A stretch of 56,223 bases of DNA, taken from NCBI GenBank assembly GCA_003155695.1, contig PMDZ01000008.1, positions 103,362 through 159,584 on the forward strand, given 5' to 3'. Shown piece by piece: positions 1-9,565 of the stretch. Under the pieces are notes generated by a model, which saw only the letters and a list, made by a program, of their open reading frames with translations, made no database searches and was not told the DNA's origin. Positions within the stretch are counted from its first letter, which is position 1, and each line of letters begins with the position of its first letter. This DNA comes from Candidatus Nomurabacteria bacterium. Its GTDB lineage: Bacteria > Patescibacteriota > Minisyncoccia > Phycocordibacterales > UBA9973. The position numbers and the translations under genes were made by a program.

Positions 1-734
1 TCTATCATTTCTTTCCTATTAAGAAGGTCGCTTTCCTCATCCTTTATTTTATCTTGGGAAAGATTAATAACTCCAAGAAGAACTTGATCTATTGTCGGAC
101 AAACACTCCTTGGAGTGCCAAAATGTTGGACCGCCATCCAGATATTTTGGCCTTCAAAGTTGCCCTTGCCGACAGCCATGCCTATATCGGTATAGTTTTT
201 ATTCAAAATGTTAGCCCTGTGACCGGCACTTGCCATCCAGGCGTCCATAAGAGAGATATCATCTTTGAAGTTGCCCATGGCCAGATTCTCTCCGATTAGG
301 ATGTATTCGTACCCGACTTCGTCCGCAAGATTTCCCACCCCAACACCTTTGGATGAGATATGCTCAAAGTATTGATTATCGAACATGTCTTGCAATTTTT
401 TCTCGGCTGTTAAATCCAACAGTTGATTATCTTTCAATGCTTCTAAATTACCATTATCTTTTCTTTCTTTATTTGTCAATGAAATTAAACTATCTTTGGA
501 TAATTTTGTATTGTTTACATTTAAAATATTGCCAACAACTCGAAGGGCTCCCGGCATATCAATCTTGTTTGGTAATTGTGCTTCTTTCGTTCCTTCAAAT
601 TGAATTAGCGGTGTATCGCTCTTTTTTTCAATATGGGAATAAACCCGATCTATCATCGAAACAACATCATCCCTCGCAAGAAAGAGAGATAATGCCACAA
701 AAAAGAAAACAATGGTTTGATAGAAAAATTTCAT
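1..734 (-). CDS. CAP/SCP-family (YkwD-like) secreted protein, 3' end off the left edge
   Basis: Reverse-strand reading from ATG at 734 gives MKFFYQTIVFFFVALSLFLARDD...FDNQYFEHISSKGVGVGNLADEVGYEYILIGENLAMG...DAWMASAGHRANILNKNYTDIGMAV; CAP motifs GENLA and GHRANIL..IG. Absent from the ORF track because it is open at the edge. Confidence 0.85.
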   Translation of the reverse strand, partial: MKFFYQTIVFFFVALSLFLARDDVVSMIDRVYSHIEKKSDTPLIQFEGTKEAQLPNKIDMPGALRVVGNILNVNNTKLSKDSLISLTNKERKDNGNLEALKDNQLLDLTAEKKLQDMFDNQYFEHISSKGVGVGNLADEVGYEYILIGENLAMGNFKDDISLMDAWMASAGHRANILNKNYTDIGMAVGKGNFEGQNIWMAVQHFGTPRSVCPTIDQVLLGVINLSQDKIKDEESDLLNRKEMI

Positions 735-737
735 ATA

Positions 738-1136
738 TTATTTACACGTTGAAGATAAAGTGAATCCTGATTTTTCCGCATCGTCTTCTGTACTAAACCA
801 AACTGCATTCTCCGGTTTAATTCTTTTTGCTCCACTACAACCCGGACTGTAATACATTTTACCATTTTTTGACGCTACATACTTCTTCTCCCCCGACTGG
901 ACAGATGATGAAGCCGGAACATCACTATCATTTACGATTTGATTTTCCGATATATTTTCTTTCACTGCCGCAACTGTATTTATATCTTTATTATTTTTTA
1001 AATTATTATTGACAGATAAACGTCCCAGCCCGAAAGAACTAATCCCCACTCCAATTATTATACACAGATACAAAATAGCCACTTTGTCAATGCCGGTATT
1101 CTGCTTGATTTTATCGATTATATCGGGTATACTCAT
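738..1136 (-). CDS. Membrane-anchored protein with C-terminal Ada-like/sunset metal-binding domain
   Basis: One TM segment plus YVASKNGKMYYSPGCSGAKRIKPENAVWFSTEDDAEKSGFTLSSTCK. Confidence 0.65.
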   Translation of the reverse strand: MSIPDIIDKIKQNTGIDKVAILYLCIIIGVGISSFGLGRLSVNNNLKNNKDINTVAAVKENISENQIVNDSDVPASSSVQSGEKKYVASKNGKMYYSPGCSGAKRIKPENAVWFSTEDDAEKSGFTLSSTCK

Positions 1137-1187
1137 ACGTACTTGATTATAAATAATAAATTAGCTGTTGGCTAGTATAAATATCAT

Positions 1188-1460
1188 ATGGCACATAGGA
1201 AGGCCGGGGGTTCGGCCAAAAACTTAACAGATTCAAATCCAAAGTATCTCGGTACGAAACTTTACGCTGGGGAAAAAGCCTTGGCTGGTTCAATAATAGT
1301 TCGCCAACGCGGGACAAAAATTCTTCCGGGAACAAACGTCGGACTCGGGAAAGATCATACCCTCTTTGCCCTCACCGAAGGAACCGTCAAATACGGGACA
1401 AAAAGAAAAGTAAACTTCAATCGAACATCTTCAGTTAAAAAAATTGTCCATGTCGTCTAA
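1188..1460 (+). CDS. rpmA: 50S ribosomal protein L27
   Basis: [62 protein letters not shown]. Confidence 0.97.
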   Translation: MAHRKAGGSAKNLTDSNPKYLGTKLYAGEKALAGSIIVRQRGTKILPGTNVGLGKDHTLFALTEGTVKYGTKRKVNFNRTSSVKKIVHVV

Positions 1461-1500
1461 AATAAAATCCTCCTCACATTCATGAGGGGGATTTTATTTT
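1459..1500. terminator. Bidirectional terminator between rpmA and rplI
   Basis: aaaataaaatcctcctca-cattca-tgagggggattttatttt hairpin between convergent genes. Confidence 0.8.
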
Positions 1501-1937
1501 AAAGCTTCTATCATTATTTGACACTCCCCTTCCTTATCTCCTCTTTTTATGGAAATAATATGGAGACCTAAATTTTTAATGTGGTCCATTGTTAGATTTT
1601 TTTCATCTATTTCTATTCCTGTGGTTTCTTTTATCGCCTTGGCGACATCATGCGGCCCTACAGCTTTGAACAAATGACCCTTGTCGTTAGCTTTGGCTTT
1701 TATAGTAATAACTTTGTTACCAACAGAGGAAATTAAATTCGTGAAAGAATTCATTTCTTCTTCTTTTTTCTTTTGTATTTGTTTCTTTCTATCTTCCAAT
1801 TTCGCAAGCTCGGCCGAAGTTGCAAGGACTGCCAGCCCTTTTGACAAAAAAACGTTTTCTGCATAACCATCTTTAAAATCCTTCACATCGTATTTGTTAC
1901 CAATCTTCGGTATGTCCGCCAACAGAATTATTTTCAT
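1494..1937 (-). CDS. rplI: 50S ribosomal protein L9
   Basis: MKIILLADIPKIGNKYDVKDFKDGYAENVFLSKGLAVLAT; L9 N-terminal domain. Confidence 0.95.
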   Translation of the reverse strand: MKIILLADIPKIGNKYDVKDFKDGYAENVFLSKGLAVLATSAELAKLEDRKKQIQKKKEEEMNSFTNLISSVGNKVITIKAKANDKGHLFKAVGPHDVAKAIKETTGIEIDEKNLTMDHIKNLGLHIISIKRGDKEGECQIMIEALK

Positions 1938-1974
1938 GTGGCGTATTTTATCACATTCAGTCGAAATTCGGAAA

Positions 1975-2142
1975 TCAGATTGTCGAAGCCGAAAGTGCCG
2001 GTAACTCGGTATCTAAGATAGAGACGTTAGATACTCTGGCTGGGTCAAGAGACGCATTATTAACACTCTTTCTGTTCAGTGTCACAGAATAAACAGTTGC
2101 GCTTAAGACGACCAGGACCAATATGAGTAATGTTGTTTTCAT
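1975..2142 (-). CDS. Small membrane/secreted peptide, 55 aa
   Basis: MKTTLLILVLVVLSATVYSVTLNRKSVNNASLDPARVSNVSILDTELPALSASTI; below the ORF-track length cutoff. Confidence 0.5.
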   Translation of the reverse strand: MKTTLLILVLVVLSATVYSVTLNRKSVNNASLDPARVSNVSILDTELPALSASTI

Positions 2143-2185
2143 ACTTGTTATTAACTACTTAAATTTATAAAGAGGGCGAGCTCAT

Positions 2186-2380
2186 TTACATATCCTTTAC
2201 CATGGATGTCATCTTGGTCTTCATTTGTTCTTCCGACATTTTTTTCGACATTTCGGCAACTACTTCGGGGTGAGCTTTCGTGGCGTGATCATTTAACTTA
2301 CTAATTACTTCTTCAGCCGTCTCTCCTTTCGCTACGAAACCACAATCCACACCCATGTCTTTGCAAGATATTGTTTTCAT
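2186..2380 (-). CDS. DUF1059-like small protein
   Basis: MKTISCKDMGVDCGFVAKGETAEEVISKLNDHATKAHPE. Confidence 0.75.
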   Translation of the reverse strand: MKTISCKDMGVDCGFVAKGETAEEVISKLNDHATKAHPEVVAEMSKKMSEEQMKTKMTSMVKDM

Positions 2381-2554
2381 AAAATTTTTTTATTCTTTTA
2401 AAAATTGATAATTATTTATAATGTATACTCTTTTGACCTTAAAAGTATATCGACTAATGATACGGACATGAGTTAAATTTATTATTAAACTTAGGTATAG
2501 ACTAATTTGGATTAAGGTATTATGATAATGGAAGGGTAAGAGCATAATTTTTTT

Positions 2555-4492
2555 ATGGAAAACACAAATTTTTGGCATAATGTCAATAAAATCCTTCCTA
2601 TAAGTTTGGGAGATTTTTTTGCGGGAATAATTTTCCTGTTTGGTTTATATTTAACAAGCTTTGTAAGTTATGATGTTTTCCATACATTGGTTGAACTTTT
2701 TAGTGTTATTATCGCTTTTGGGATTTTTATAGTCATCTGGAATGCCAGAAGTTTCCTAGATAATCATTTTTTGCTTTTTTTGGGTATTGCCTATGTTTTC
2801 ATTTCCTTAATTGATATTGCTCACACTTTTGCCTATCAAGGCGTAGGAATTTTAACTTTTTTTGATCCTACATCTAATCTCGCCACCCAGCTTTGGATAG
2901 CAGCCAGATATATTCAAGCATTATCTTTGCTTATAGCGCCAATATTTCTAACCAGAAAAATAAATATAAGATTGGTTAGCGGAATCTTTAGCTTGGTCGT
3001 TATTTCGGTTTTTGTTTCTATTTTTTACCTTAAGATTTTCCCGACTGCATATATAGATGGTGTTGGGTTGACTTTATTCAAAAAAATTAGTGAATATATA
3101 ATTTCGTTAATTTTAATCGGCTCGGCAGTTTTCCTTTTTAAAAAAAGAAGAACACTAAACGTAAAAGTTTTTTATCTGATTTTTGCCTCAATTATTTTTA
3201 CTATCGCTTCTGAACTTTCTTTTACTACATACCTCGGAGTGTTCGATTTCTCAAATATGCTTGGACATTTGTTTAAAATAGTATCCTTTCTCCTTATCTA
3301 TAAAACAATCGTAGAATTTGGGGTTAGAAATCCCCTCTCCTACATCTTCAGAAGTTTGGAGCAAAACGCTGAAACTTTAAGAGCTTCGGAACTTAAATTT
3401 CGATCTTTGAGTGAAAAGTTGGAAAAAACAGTTACTGATTTGAAAATAGTCCAATTGTCAATGGATAACGCTTTTGCCCATATTATAATTACCGATAAAA
3501 ATGGACGGATATTATATGCCAATAAATCAGCTGAGAAAATAACCGGTTTCAGTAAGGAAGAAATGATGAATAATACACCTTCTTTATGGGGCAAACAGAT
3601 GCCACAATCATTTTACAAAAATTTATGGAAAACAATAAAAGACGAGAAGAAAAATTTTGCCGGAGAAATTTTAAATAAGAGGAAAAATGGCGATTTGTAT
3701 ACCGCTGAAATTAGAGTCGCACCGGTTCTGGACGATAATAATGAAGTTAAGTTTTTCGTCGCTCTGGAGCGTGATATCACCGAACAAAAAGAGATTGATA
3801 GAGCAAAGACCGAATTTATTTCCCTGGCCGCTCACCAACTGCGCACTCCCCTTTCAACGATTTCCATAACGACCGAAATGCTACTGAAAGATATTGTTGG
3901 CGATACTTCAAAAGAAAATAAGAAATACCTAAAAAATATTTTCACTCAAGTGAAAGGTATGACCGAGATGATAGAAGTGTTTCTGAATGTTTCCCGTATT
4001 GAGATGGGCAAATTCCCGGTAAAAACCGAACCACTGAAATTATACGATGTAATCGAAAATGTCGTAAAAGGATTAGCAACTCAAATTAATAATAAAAAAA
4101 TAAATCTGAAAAAAAATTATAAAAAAACTCTCCCAATTTTGGATTTGGATAAGAATGTCATGAAAATTATCATGGAAAACCTTCTTTCTAATGCAATTAA
4201 ATACTCCGAAAAAGAGGGTAAAATTATACTTGGAGTGGAAGAAAAAGGTGATAATATCATTATAGAAGTTAAAGACAACGGTATCGGTATCCCGGAAAAA
4301 GAACAATACAGAATATTTACAAAATTATTCAGAGCCCAAAATACTTCCCAAATTAAAAGTGAGGGTTCAGGACTGGGACTTTACCTTGTCAAAAATTTGG
4401 CCGAGCAGAGTGGTTATAGTTTTTCATTCATATCAAAAGAAAATGAAGGTGCGGCCTTCACGATTTCTATTCCAAAGACAACTGTAAAATAA
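2555..4492 (+). CDS. Membrane histidine kinase: MASE3-like N-terminus, PAS, HisKA, HATPase
   Basis: Multi-TM N-terminus, PAS (ITDKNGRILYANKSAEKITGFSKEEM), H-box AAHQLRTPLS, ATPase motifs DNGIGIPEKE and GSGLGLYL. Confidence 0.9.
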   Translation: MENTNFWHNVNKILPISLGDFFAGIIFLFGLYLTSFVSYDVFHTLVELFSVIIAFGIFIVIWNARSFLDNHFLLFLGIAYVFISLIDIAHTFAYQGVGILTFFDPTSNLATQLWIAARYIQALSLLIAPIFLTRKINIRLVSGIFSLVVISVFVSIFYLKIFPTAYIDGVGLTLFKKISEYIISLILIGSAVFLFKKRRTLNVKVFYLIFASIIFTIASELSFTTYLGVFDFSNMLGHLFKIVSFLLIYKTIVEFGVRNPLSYIFRSLEQNAETLRASELKFRSLSEKLEKTVTDLKIVQLSMDNAFAHIIITDKNGRILYANKSAEKITGFSKEEMMNNTPSLWGKQMPQSFYKNLWKTIKDEKKNFAGEILNKRKNGDLYTAEIRVAPVLDDNNEVKFFVALERDITEQKEIDRAKTEFISLAAHQLRTPLSTISITTEMLLKDIVGDTSKENKKYLKNIFTQVKGMTEMIEVFLNVSRIEMGKFPVKTEPLKLYDVIENVVKGLATQINNKKINLKKNYKKTLPILDLDKNVMKIIMENLLSNAIKYSEKEGKIILGVEEKGDNIIIEVKDNGIGIPEKEQYRIFTKLFRAQNTSQIKSEGSGLGLYLVKNLAEQSGYSFSFISKENEGAAFTISIPKTTVK

Positions 4493-4563
4493 AAAGATAC
4501 TTTTAATTTAGAATTAATTTTAAATTTAACTTTAGCAATTAATATGCAAGGGGTGGATTATTT

Positions 4564-5040
4564 TTGGCTTTTAATTTTAAATTAAATATATTCATAAAAA
4601 TGACAACAATAACAACAGTCATCATCATATTAGTATTTTTGATTGTATTTTTATTTATTATTCAGAAAAATGAACCAGCTGTCAGTTCTCAAACGTTTCA
4701 GATCTATTTCAATAGGAAATTGGGTAATTATCTGGTTGATAGAAGAAGTCGAGCTTTGTATTACTACGGAGAGGATAGAATAGGAACTTCAAAGTCACAA
4801 CCGAAAAGTCATTGCGGCGAGGGCTGTCTGGGTGTCTGGCAAGTCTTTTATGAAGATAAAATAAACGTCTCACCACCTTTAAGGAAAGAAGATTTTTCAA
4901 ATTTAGAGAGACATCAGGATCAACAAAATCAAACTGTCTATAAAGGCCACCCACTTTATTACTACATAAACGACCTTAACGAAGGAGACGCAAAAGGCGA
5001 AGGCATGAATAACACGTGGTTCGTCTTAAAAATCGATTAG
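4564..5040 (+). CDS. COG4315-like secreted repeat protein
   Basis: N-terminal TM; YLVDRRSRALYYYGED...GVWQVFYE and GHPLYYYINDLNEGDAKGEGMNNTWFVL. Confidence 0.65.
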   Translation: MAFNFKLNIFIKMTTITTVIIILVFLIVFLFIIQKNEPAVSSQTFQIYFNRKLGNYLVDRRSRALYYYGEDRIGTSKSQPKSHCGEGCLGVWQVFYEDKINVSPPLRKEDFSNLERHQDQQNQTVYKGHPLYYYINDLNEGDAKGEGMNNTWFVLKID

Positions 5041-5711
5041 ACTTTCAGCTTATAACCAACCCCACGAATTGTTTGGATGAGTTTCTTGTTTTTACCACCC
5101 TCAATTTTGTTGCGTAATCTATTTATATATACATCAATAATGTTCGAGAAAGAATCATAATCAAAATCCCAAATGTTATCCGACAGGTCAACTCTCTGGA
5201 TTACTTGGTTCGGGCGACGCATTAAATATTCCAAAAGTCTGAATTCTTTCAGAGTCAGTTGAATTTCTTTATTCTTTATAAAAACTTTTTTTGTGCTTGG
5301 ACTCAAAGTTAAATCTCCGGCTTTTAACTCAACCGGTAGAGCCACTTTCGGCCTTCTTGTTAAAGCTCTAATTCTGGCAAACAATTCGGAAAGGACAAAC
5401 GGCTTTTGCATATAATCATCGGCTCCGACATCAAGCAGTGATACTTTACTTTCGGAATCGCCTTTGGCGGTAAGAATTAAAATAGGAGTAGAGATTCCCT
5501 TCTGCCTGATATTCTGGCAAACTTCCTTTCCGGACCTTTTCGGAAGCATTAAATCAAGAATAACTAAATCGTAATCTTTATGATTATATTCAATGCGAGT
5601 TTGACCCGATTCGCCGTCCGTTAGATAATCAACGGCGTAGCCTTCACTTTCAAGGCTTTTTTTCATTAATTTGGCTAAATTTTCTTCATCCTCAATAATT
5701 AAGATTTTCAT
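5037..5711 (-). CDS. OmpR/PhoB-family response regulator
   Basis: Receiver (MKILIIEDEENLAKL, DLVILDLMLP, ILTAKG) plus winged helix (TIRGVGYKL). Confidence 0.93.
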   Translation of the reverse strand: MKILIIEDEENLAKLMKKSLESEGYAVDYLTDGESGQTRIEYNHKDYDLVILDLMLPKRSGKEVCQNIRQKGISTPILILTAKGDSESKVSLLDVGADDYMQKPFVLSELFARIRALTRRPKVALPVELKAGDLTLSPSTKKVFIKNKEIQLTLKEFRLLEYLMRRPNQVIQRVDLSDNIWDFDYDSFSNIIDVYINRLRNKIEGGKNKKLIQTIRGVGYKLKV

Positions 5712-5746
5712 ACATAAATGATATCAAACCTAAAATAAAATTCAAG

Positions 5747-6970
5747 TTATTTTTTAAGTAATATTTCAACTGCTTTATCCATTTGCGGGTCTTTTTTTGC
5801 ATCATAATCTTTTTGAATTAAAGGAACTTCCACATCGGGCTTAATTCCTTCCAATGAAATGGAAACTCCTTTGGGAGTGAACCAATTTGCAACCGTAACT
5901 TTAAGTGATGTATCATCCGTAATTTTTATCAGTTCCTGAACGGAACCCTTACCAAAAGTTTTCTCTCCCACCAAAGTAGCAATGCCGTAATCATGAAGCG
6001 CTCCGGCCAAAATCTCGGAAGCCGAAGCCGACCCACCGTCGACCAAGACGACAAAAGAAAGTTTATCATTGAATAATCTTGGACCGTGACTTCGGTAAAC
6101 TTTTGGAGTACTTCCGTTTTGAGAATCTTCGCTTAGGATTACTTTACCCTCGTCTATAAACCACGAACCAATATTTACGGCCGAATCCAAATATCCGCCA
6201 GGGTTACCACGCAAATCAAGTATTAACTTATTTGATTTGGAATCAATAAATTTAATAAGTGCATCTCTGAACAAACTATCAGAATTTTCCGAGAAACTAT
6301 AGAATTTAATGACAAAAATTCCATCCGCTCGTAGCTCTGTATCAATAGTTGGAATTTGTATTTTTTCTCTTGGGATTACGAACTCGCGGGTCTTATTTTC
6401 TCCCGGGCGAAGAATTACCAACTTAACCGTGGTCCCTTCCGGCCCGCGGATTAATTCCAGAGCTTTATCCACAGTCATATCGTTCGTACTGACATCATTA
6501 ATTTTTATAATTTTGTCCCCAGCTTTTATTCCGGATTTGAAAGCTGGAGTATCTTTGAGCGGAGAAATAATTGTCAAAATCTGTTCTTTCATTCCAATCT
6601 CCGCTCCTATCCCTTCGAAAGACCCTGATATTTCCTCACTGAAAGATTTATTCTCTTTTGGCGGGAAAAATACAGTATAAGGGTCTCCGAGCGAGGTAGC
6701 CAAGCCCGATATTGCTCCCCAGACACGATCTTGGTCTCCCACATTTTTTGCGTAAATTGATTTTTCACTTAAAGTATTCCAAACTTTCCAGAAAGTACTG
6801 AAGTCGGCAGTTGTATCGACTTGGGGAGTTTTATTTATTAGAGACGTTACTTTATCTATTTCCGGTCGATGAGTATATCCAATATAAATACCGAGACCCA
6901 AGACTCCACAAATAGCGACTAGGGAAATTATTATATAACTTATTCTTCTTAAAATTCTCTTCTTGTTCAT
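5747..6970 (-). CDS. S41 family C-terminal processing peptidase (CtpA-like)
   Basis: PDZ domain; DLRGNPGGYLDSAVNIGSWF; VDGGSASASEILAGALHDYG..VGEKTFGKGSVQ. Confidence 0.93.
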   Translation of the reverse strand: MNKKRILRRISYIIISLVAICGVLGLGIYIGYTHRPEIDKVTSLINKTPQVDTTADFSTFWKVWNTLSEKSIYAKNVGDQDRVWGAISGLATSLGDPYTVFFPPKENKSFSEEISGSFEGIGAEIGMKEQILTIISPLKDTPAFKSGIKAGDKIIKINDVSTNDMTVDKALELIRGPEGTTVKLVILRPGENKTREFVIPREKIQIPTIDTELRADGIFVIKFYSFSENSDSLFRDALIKFIDSKSNKLILDLRGNPGGYLDSAVNIGSWFIDEGKVILSEDSQNGSTPKVYRSHGPRLFNDKLSFVVLVDGGSASASEILAGALHDYGIATLVGEKTFGKGSVQELIKITDDTSLKVTVANWFTPKGVSISLEGIKPDVEVPLIQKDYDAKKDPQMDKAVEILLKK

Positions 6971-6990
6971 AAATCCTTATTATTGCAAAA

Positions 6991-8244
6991 TTAATTGATT
7001 GTATCAAGCTTTAGCGCCGAAGGGGTATATTTATTGGCTGGGTCCCAGAGCATCCACGAATTTAAACCATTATCATAAACCGCTTTCATTTCGGTTTGAA
7101 TCATTTCTTTGGTATAAGTTGCTCCAAGGTTAAAATCCTGCAACCAAGGACGAATCTTCGATATATCTTGATTTATGGCTTTACTTTTAACCACAGCGCT
7201 TATAAGAGCCCGATTTATGACTTGATAAGGATACAGCGCTGGGTTCTTGTAGCCGGCATAACCGTTTGGATAATGAGAAGGATAAACCATCGGACAAATA
7301 AAATCAAAATATGGTATGACTTTCTCCCAAACTTGACCGATACCCATATCGTCGGTCGCCTCGGTCGTTAAACCAAAAACATCGGCTGAAATTGGAATGT
7401 TATCAGTCTTTTTAATTCCAGTGGAAATATATTTGAAAAATGCTTCCAGGTTATCGGCTCTGGTTTTACCGCTTCCCAAATTATAATTTATATCTTTTAT
7501 GTCACCATCGGAAGGATAGCGGATATAGTCAAAATTAATTTCATCGAAGCCGTCTTTGTATGAATCTAAGGCGATGGACAAAATATACTCATGCACCTTT
7601 ACATTTGTCGGGTCTAGAAACGATAATCCTTTTTTATCTTTCCAGATTGTTCCGTCGCTTTTTTTCTTTATCGCCCACTCGGGTTTTAATTTCGTCAGAT
7701 ACGGGTCTTGAAATACAGATATTCGTCCAATGATATAGATATTTTTGGAGTGGAGTAGAGAAGTAAGCTCTCTGATATTCTTGATACGGTTTTCTGGACT
7801 GCCAATTTCTTTTATCAGTGGGTCGTCAATGGCAAAACTTATGCGTCCGGTCGAGTCCTTGATATCTATTACAACGGCATTGAGTTCAGTATCGTCCACC
7901 ATTTTAATTAGAGGATTGCGATATTTATCCGAGCCGGCCACCCAAGCCGACATATAAAGCGCGCGAACTTGTTCCGGGGTTTGTATATGAGTTACAGGAA
8001 TTAGAGTTGGGGGATCAACGGCAACACTTTTTGGTTCTACTTTATTTACTACGACTTTTGGTAAAATAGTATTGTCTTTGGATAAATCCTGATTAATATT
8101 GTATTTCACAACATTGCTTTTAACCATGGATGAAAATACCGGCAGAGCATAATAAACAACCACCCCGCATCCTACAAATGCGAGGCAAACAAGAATTAAC
8201 TTCGCTTTACTATTTTTAACTGACATACTATTCCACTTTTCCAA
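6991..8244 (-). CDS. Putative glycoside hydrolase (DUF4015-type TIM barrel)
   Basis: VRALYMSAWVAGS..VIDIKDSTGRISF..GFDEINFDYIRYPSDG..SADVFGLTTEATDDMGIGQ. Confidence 0.8.
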   Translation of the reverse strand: MEKWNSMSVKNSKAKLILVCLAFVGCGVVVYYALPVFSSMVKSNVVKYNINQDLSKDNTILPKVVVNKVEPKSVAVDPPTLIPVTHIQTPEQVRALYMSAWVAGSDKYRNPLIKMVDDTELNAVVIDIKDSTGRISFAIDDPLIKEIGSPENRIKNIRELTSLLHSKNIYIIGRISVFQDPYLTKLKPEWAIKKKSDGTIWKDKKGLSFLDPTNVKVHEYILSIALDSYKDGFDEINFDYIRYPSDGDIKDINYNLGSGKTRADNLEAFFKYISTGIKKTDNIPISADVFGLTTEATDDMGIGQVWEKVIPYFDFICPMVYPSHYPNGYAGYKNPALYPYQVINRALISAVVKSKAINQDISKIRPWLQDFNLGATYTKEMIQTEMKAVYDNGLNSWMLWDPANKYTPSALKLDTIN

Positions 8245-8461
8245 TATTATCTACAAATGTTTTACTCTGATTGGTATCGTCGGCTTTGCGAGCTTTGTAA
8301 TCCAAGTAGAATAAATATGCGAGATACATTAAAGCGAGGCCTGTAACAACGAATAATATTTTGCGCCAAGTGTTAGGAAAACCCAAGAAAGGCAATACGA
8401 CTACCCATAAACCTATAATAAGTAACGTTTTTTCTTTTCTCATATAGCCATTATACCGCAT
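8228..8461 (-). CDS. Small membrane protein
   Basis: Two hydrophobic segments; overlaps the downstream gene by 17 nt. Confidence 0.6.
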   Translation of the reverse strand: MRYNGYMRKEKTLLIIGLWVVVLPFLGFPNTWRKILFVVTGLALMYLAYLFYLDYKARKADDTNQSKTFVDNIGKVE

Positions 8462-8464
8462 TTA

Positions 8465-9151
8465 TCAGGGCTCGACAATAACCACAAATTCACCCCTTTG
8501 CTTGTCAGGATTCTTTGTAAAATATTCCAAAATTTCCTCCGGCGTCCCTTCGACAAATTCTTCAAACTGCTTGGTAATTTCCCTTCCAATGACAATTTTA
8601 AATTTTGGAGCATACTCAATCAGCGATGCCAGTGTCTTTAAAATCCTGTGTGTCGATTCATAAAAAACCATAACTCTTTCACTATTTGCAATTTCTTTGA
8701 ATAAAGTTAATCTGCCTTTCTTATGTGGCAGGAATCCTAGGAAAACAAATCCGGCGGAAGATATTCCGCTTGCTGATAGTGCCGATATTAATGCACTTGG
8801 TCCGGGAATGGGAAAAATTTTCGCTTCAGCCCCAAATTCTTTCCGAACATTTGCCACGAGTAAAACTCCCGGGTCCGAAATACACGGGGTCCCGGCATCA
8901 GAAACCAAAGCCAAATTCTTGCCACCTCGCAACAAATTAATAACAACCGCTTCTTTATTTTCAGAACTGTGGGCATGATAACTCATAGTTTTTGTTTTAA
9001 TATTGTATTTATTCAGCAAATTTTGCGTTGTTCGGGTATCTTCGCATAAAATATAATCCACTTCTTTCAGAGTTCGAAGAGCTCTTAGAGTAATATCCTC
9101 CATGTTCCCTATCGGTGTGGCGACGATGTATAGAGTTCCTAATTCGTTCAT
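8465..9151 (-). CDS. rsmI: 16S rRNA (cytidine-2'-O)-methyltransferase
   Basis: GTLYIVATPIGNMEDITLRALRTLKEVDYILCEDTRTTQNLL; ALVSDAGTPCISDPG. Confidence 0.95.
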   Translation of the reverse strand: MNELGTLYIVATPIGNMEDITLRALRTLKEVDYILCEDTRTTQNLLNKYNIKTKTMSYHAHSSENKEAVVINLLRGGKNLALVSDAGTPCISDPGVLLVANVRKEFGAEAKIFPIPGPSALISALSASGISSAGFVFLGFLPHKKGRLTLFKEIANSERVMVFYESTHRILKTLASLIEYAPKFKIVIGREITKQFEEFVEGTPEEILEYFTKNPDKQRGEFVVIVEP

Positions 9152-9168
9152 GGTTTAGATTATAACAT

Positions 9169-9205
9169 AAAAAAAGACCCGTCTAAGCATAAGCGAAGAC
9201 AGGTC
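9169..9205 (-). terminator. Intrinsic terminator of the 57-aa small ORF
   Basis: Reverse strand GACCTGTCT-tcgcttatgctt-AGACGGGTC followed by a T tract. Confidence 0.75.
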
Positions 9206-9222
9206 AACTTTCAATTAGTTTT

Positions 9223-9396
9223 TTAAAATTTTTTGTACATGGCAACAATTATTCCAATGCAAACAAATATAATTGCTATAGCTGTTCCAGCTGGAATTGT
9301 CCCCCCAACTGTTCCTTTTATAGAACATGCTACAAAAATTGCAACAATTACTAAAAGAAACGCGAATGTACCTTTGATTACTTTAATTGCTTTCAT
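9223..9396 (-). CDS. 57-aa small membrane protein
   Basis: MKAIKVIKGTFAFLLVIVAIFVACSIKGTVGGTIPAGTAIAIIFVCIGIIVAMYKKF; has its own promoter and terminator; not in the ORF track. Confidence 0.6.
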   Translation of the reverse strand: MKAIKVIKGTFAFLLVIVAIFVACSIKGTVGGTIPAGTAIAIIFVCIGIIVAMYKKF

Positions 9397-9406
9397 TTCA
9401 AATAGT

Positions 9407-9459
9407 TTTTTGGGTTATCTGGAAAGACTACAATATAATCTCCTCAGATAACCCAAAAA
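9407..9459 (-). promoter_or_regulatory. Long hairpin in the 5' leader of the 57-aa ORF
   Basis: 14-bp perfect arms TTTTTGGGTTATCT/AGATAACCCAAAAA with a 25-nt loop. Confidence 0.6.
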
Positions 9460-9481
9460 CCATTTCAACGTTCTCAAATAT

Positions 9482-9510
9482 AGTATATCACTTTTAGGAG
9501 TTATTGTCAA
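9482..9510 (-). promoter_or_regulatory. Sigma70-type promoter for the small-ORF transcript
   Basis: Reverse strand TTGACA-17 nt-TATACT. Confidence 0.8.
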
Positions 9511-9565
9511 TAGTATATATCCCCTTGTATTTAAGCTATTTTCTTGTAAAAAAGTTAAATTTTTC

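Noticed and set aside
54-763. Two forward ORFs at the left edge
   Set aside because: Antisense to a clear CAP-domain CDS reading on the reverse strand to the edge.
1147-1335. ORF antisense to rpmA
   Set aside because: Overlaps a certain ribosomal protein gene; low-complexity translation with no support.
9233-9451. 72-aa forward ORF
   Set aside because: The reverse strand has promoter, hairpin leader, a hydrophobic 57-aa ORF and a terminator, a better explanation.
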